Shown: one piece after another, positions 63,237 through 64,000 of the stretch
How the letters are laid out: every line of letters starts with the position of its first letter
How positions within the stretch are numbered: the stretch's first letter is position 1
Assembly: GCA_043721915.1 (NCBI GenBank)
Contig: JAYSPV010000112.1
Location: 18,601 to 82,600, forward strand
Origin: UBA668 sp043721915
GTDB lineage: Bacteria; Actinomycetota; Acidimicrobiia; Acidimicrobiales; Ilumatobacteraceae
Reading direction: 5' to 3'
DNA length: 64,000 nucleotides
Position numbers and translations under genes: made by a program
Notes under the pieces: model-generated
Database searches by the model: none
What the model was told of the DNA's origin: nothing
Seen by the model: only the letters and a program-made list of their open reading frames with translations

Positions 63237-64000
63237 GGTGGGTGCGTCGAGCTGCTGGTGATCCGGTCATCGTTGCGCCGTTCGGGTGGCTCGTCGCGAG
63301 CCGGGAAACGGTGTAGCACCTCGCCGGGCAGCACCGCAACGTTGCACGCATCGCCGACGGCGAAACGGTTGGCCGCGTGATCCACGATCACCGCCGATCC
63401 GTCGCCGCGGCGTACGTCGAGACGCCACACGGCACCGAGGTACCGGCGGGCGACGACGGTGGCATCGCCGCCAGGTTCGATCGTCAGCTGGTGCGGGCGG
63501 GCCAACGCCACCGCGCCGTCGGGCATCGTCAGCAGCGACCCCGGGCCCATGAAACGGGCGACGAACTCGTCGACGGGTTGGGCCCAGACCACCTCCGGAC
63601 GATCGATCTGGGCAATCCGCCCGTTCACCATCACGGCGACGCGATGCCCCAGCGCGAGGGCCTCGTCGCGGTCGTGGGTGACCAGCACCGCAGCGGCACC
63701 GCGGCGCTGGAGGGCGGTCACCACGTCGTCGCGCATCTCGTCGCGCAGCGACGCGTCGAGGCTCGCGAACGGCTCGTCGAGCAGCACCATCGCAGGGTCG
63801 GGCGCGAGCGCGCGAGCGAGGGCGACTCGCTGCTGTTCGCCACCGGACAGCTCGTGCGGGTACCGATCGTTCGAGCCCGGCAAGCGCACCAGTTCGAGCA
63901 ACTCGTCGACGCGCGTCGCCCGCTGCCGCCGATCGAGGCTGCGCAGTCCGAACGCGACGTTCTGGCGCACCGTGAGGTGCGGGAACAGCGCGTGCTCCTG
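63233..64000 (-). CDS. ABC transporter ATP-binding protein with TOBE domain (FbpC/PotA-like), N-terminus outside window
   Basis: The visible 255 codons lack the Walker A region, which lies beyond 64000. The Q-loop region (QEHALFPHLTV) is at the edge; the signature LSGGEQQRVALARAL, Walker B MVLLDEPFASLD and H-loop LVTHDRDEALAL follow, then a C-terminal TOBE-like domain. This arrangement is typical of iron(III), spermidine or molybdate importers. No permease or binding protein is in the window; they would lie further upstream. Confidence 0.9.
   Translation of the reverse strand, partial: QEHALFPHLTVRQNVAFGLRSLDRRQRATRVDELLELVRLPGSNDRYPHELSGGEQQRVALARALAPDPAMVLLDEPFASLDASLRDEMRDDVVTALQRRGAAAVLVTHDRDEALALGHRVAVMVNGRIAQIDRPEVVWAQPVDEFVARFMGPGSLLTMPDGAVALARPHQLTIEPGGDATVVARRYLGAVWRLDVRRGDGSAVIVDHAANRFAVGDACNVAVLPGEVLHRFPARDEPPERRNDDRITSSSTHPP

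Overview
The window is GC-rich, densely coding DNA from an actinobacterium, most plausibly class Acidimicrobiia. The supports are: a complete 14-gene nuoA-N operon flanked by a geranylgeranyl-reductase-family flavoprotein and a polyprenyl diphosphate synthase (a typical actinobacterial menaquinone neighbourhood), a mycothiol/DinB-type TIGR03086-like protein, ClpC and RadA, and many genes whose start codon lies only 6-8 nt downstream of a TAnnnT box, the layout of leaderless actinobacterial transcripts. The class-level call is inference. No rRNA, tRNA, CRISPR array, insertion sequence or phage gene was recognised.

Layout. (1) 1-9431: a catabolic region with a PLP-dependent decarboxylase/lyase cut by the window edge, an FGGY sugar kinase, a choline-kinase-like phosphotransferase, a PPOX-fold gene carrying two compensating frameshifts, an APC amine/amino-acid permease, a class I glutamine amidotransferase, an aldehyde dehydrogenase and two tandem gamma-glutamyl hydrolases (peptidase C26). 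It resembles a gamma-glutamylated polyamine/amine utilisation set. (2) 9490-12648: a 1052-residue Asp-box (BNR) beta-propeller protein. (3) 12666-33073, all on the minus strand: a near-gapless respiratory block of 21 genes. Transcription would run from a small membrane protein and a two-cluster ferredoxin, through a split b6-type cytochrome b, subunit-IV-like protein, Rieske protein and dihaem cytochrome c, then another unknown membrane protein, into nuoA-N. A membrane-anchored monohaem cytochrome c is divergently transcribed at 33310. (4) 34105-35236: a 739-bp low-information stretch, then a small secreted protein with a strong terminator. (5) 35300-38360: menaquinone-side-chain genes (MenJ-like reductase, polyprenyl synthase) enclosing a Uma2-family nuclease-like gene. 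(6) 38486-48836: ClpC, a lipoprotein, RadA, a DinB-fold protein, then an overlapping minus-strand set (peptidyl-prolyl isomerase, YcaQ-like glycosylase, AI-2E-type permease, asparaginase, metallo-beta-lactamase-fold hydrolase). (7) 48887-53115: a complete sugar/glycerophosphate-type ABC importer. (8) 53212-57913: a cysteine-less DksA-like small protein, a UbiB-type kinase, two adjacent ferritin-like proteins, an unknown protein and an epoxide-hydrolase-like enzyme. (9) 57949-58044: an AT-rich 22-bp inverted repeat between convergent genes. (10) 58100-64000: Bax-inhibitor-family protein, monooxygenase-fold protein, a primary-type sigma factor, GNAT acetyltransferase, MORN-like repeat protein, lytic transglycosylase, P-loop kinase and an ABC ATPase cut by the window end.

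How it fits together: NADH would be oxidised by complex I, menaquinol by the b6-type Rieske/cytochrome b complex, and electrons passed to the two membrane-anchored cytochromes c. The unusual points are a ferredoxin and two unknown membrane proteins built into the same block, and a short N-terminal motif (IPEHLLKR...RK) shared by the subunit-IV-like protein and the divergent cytochrome c.
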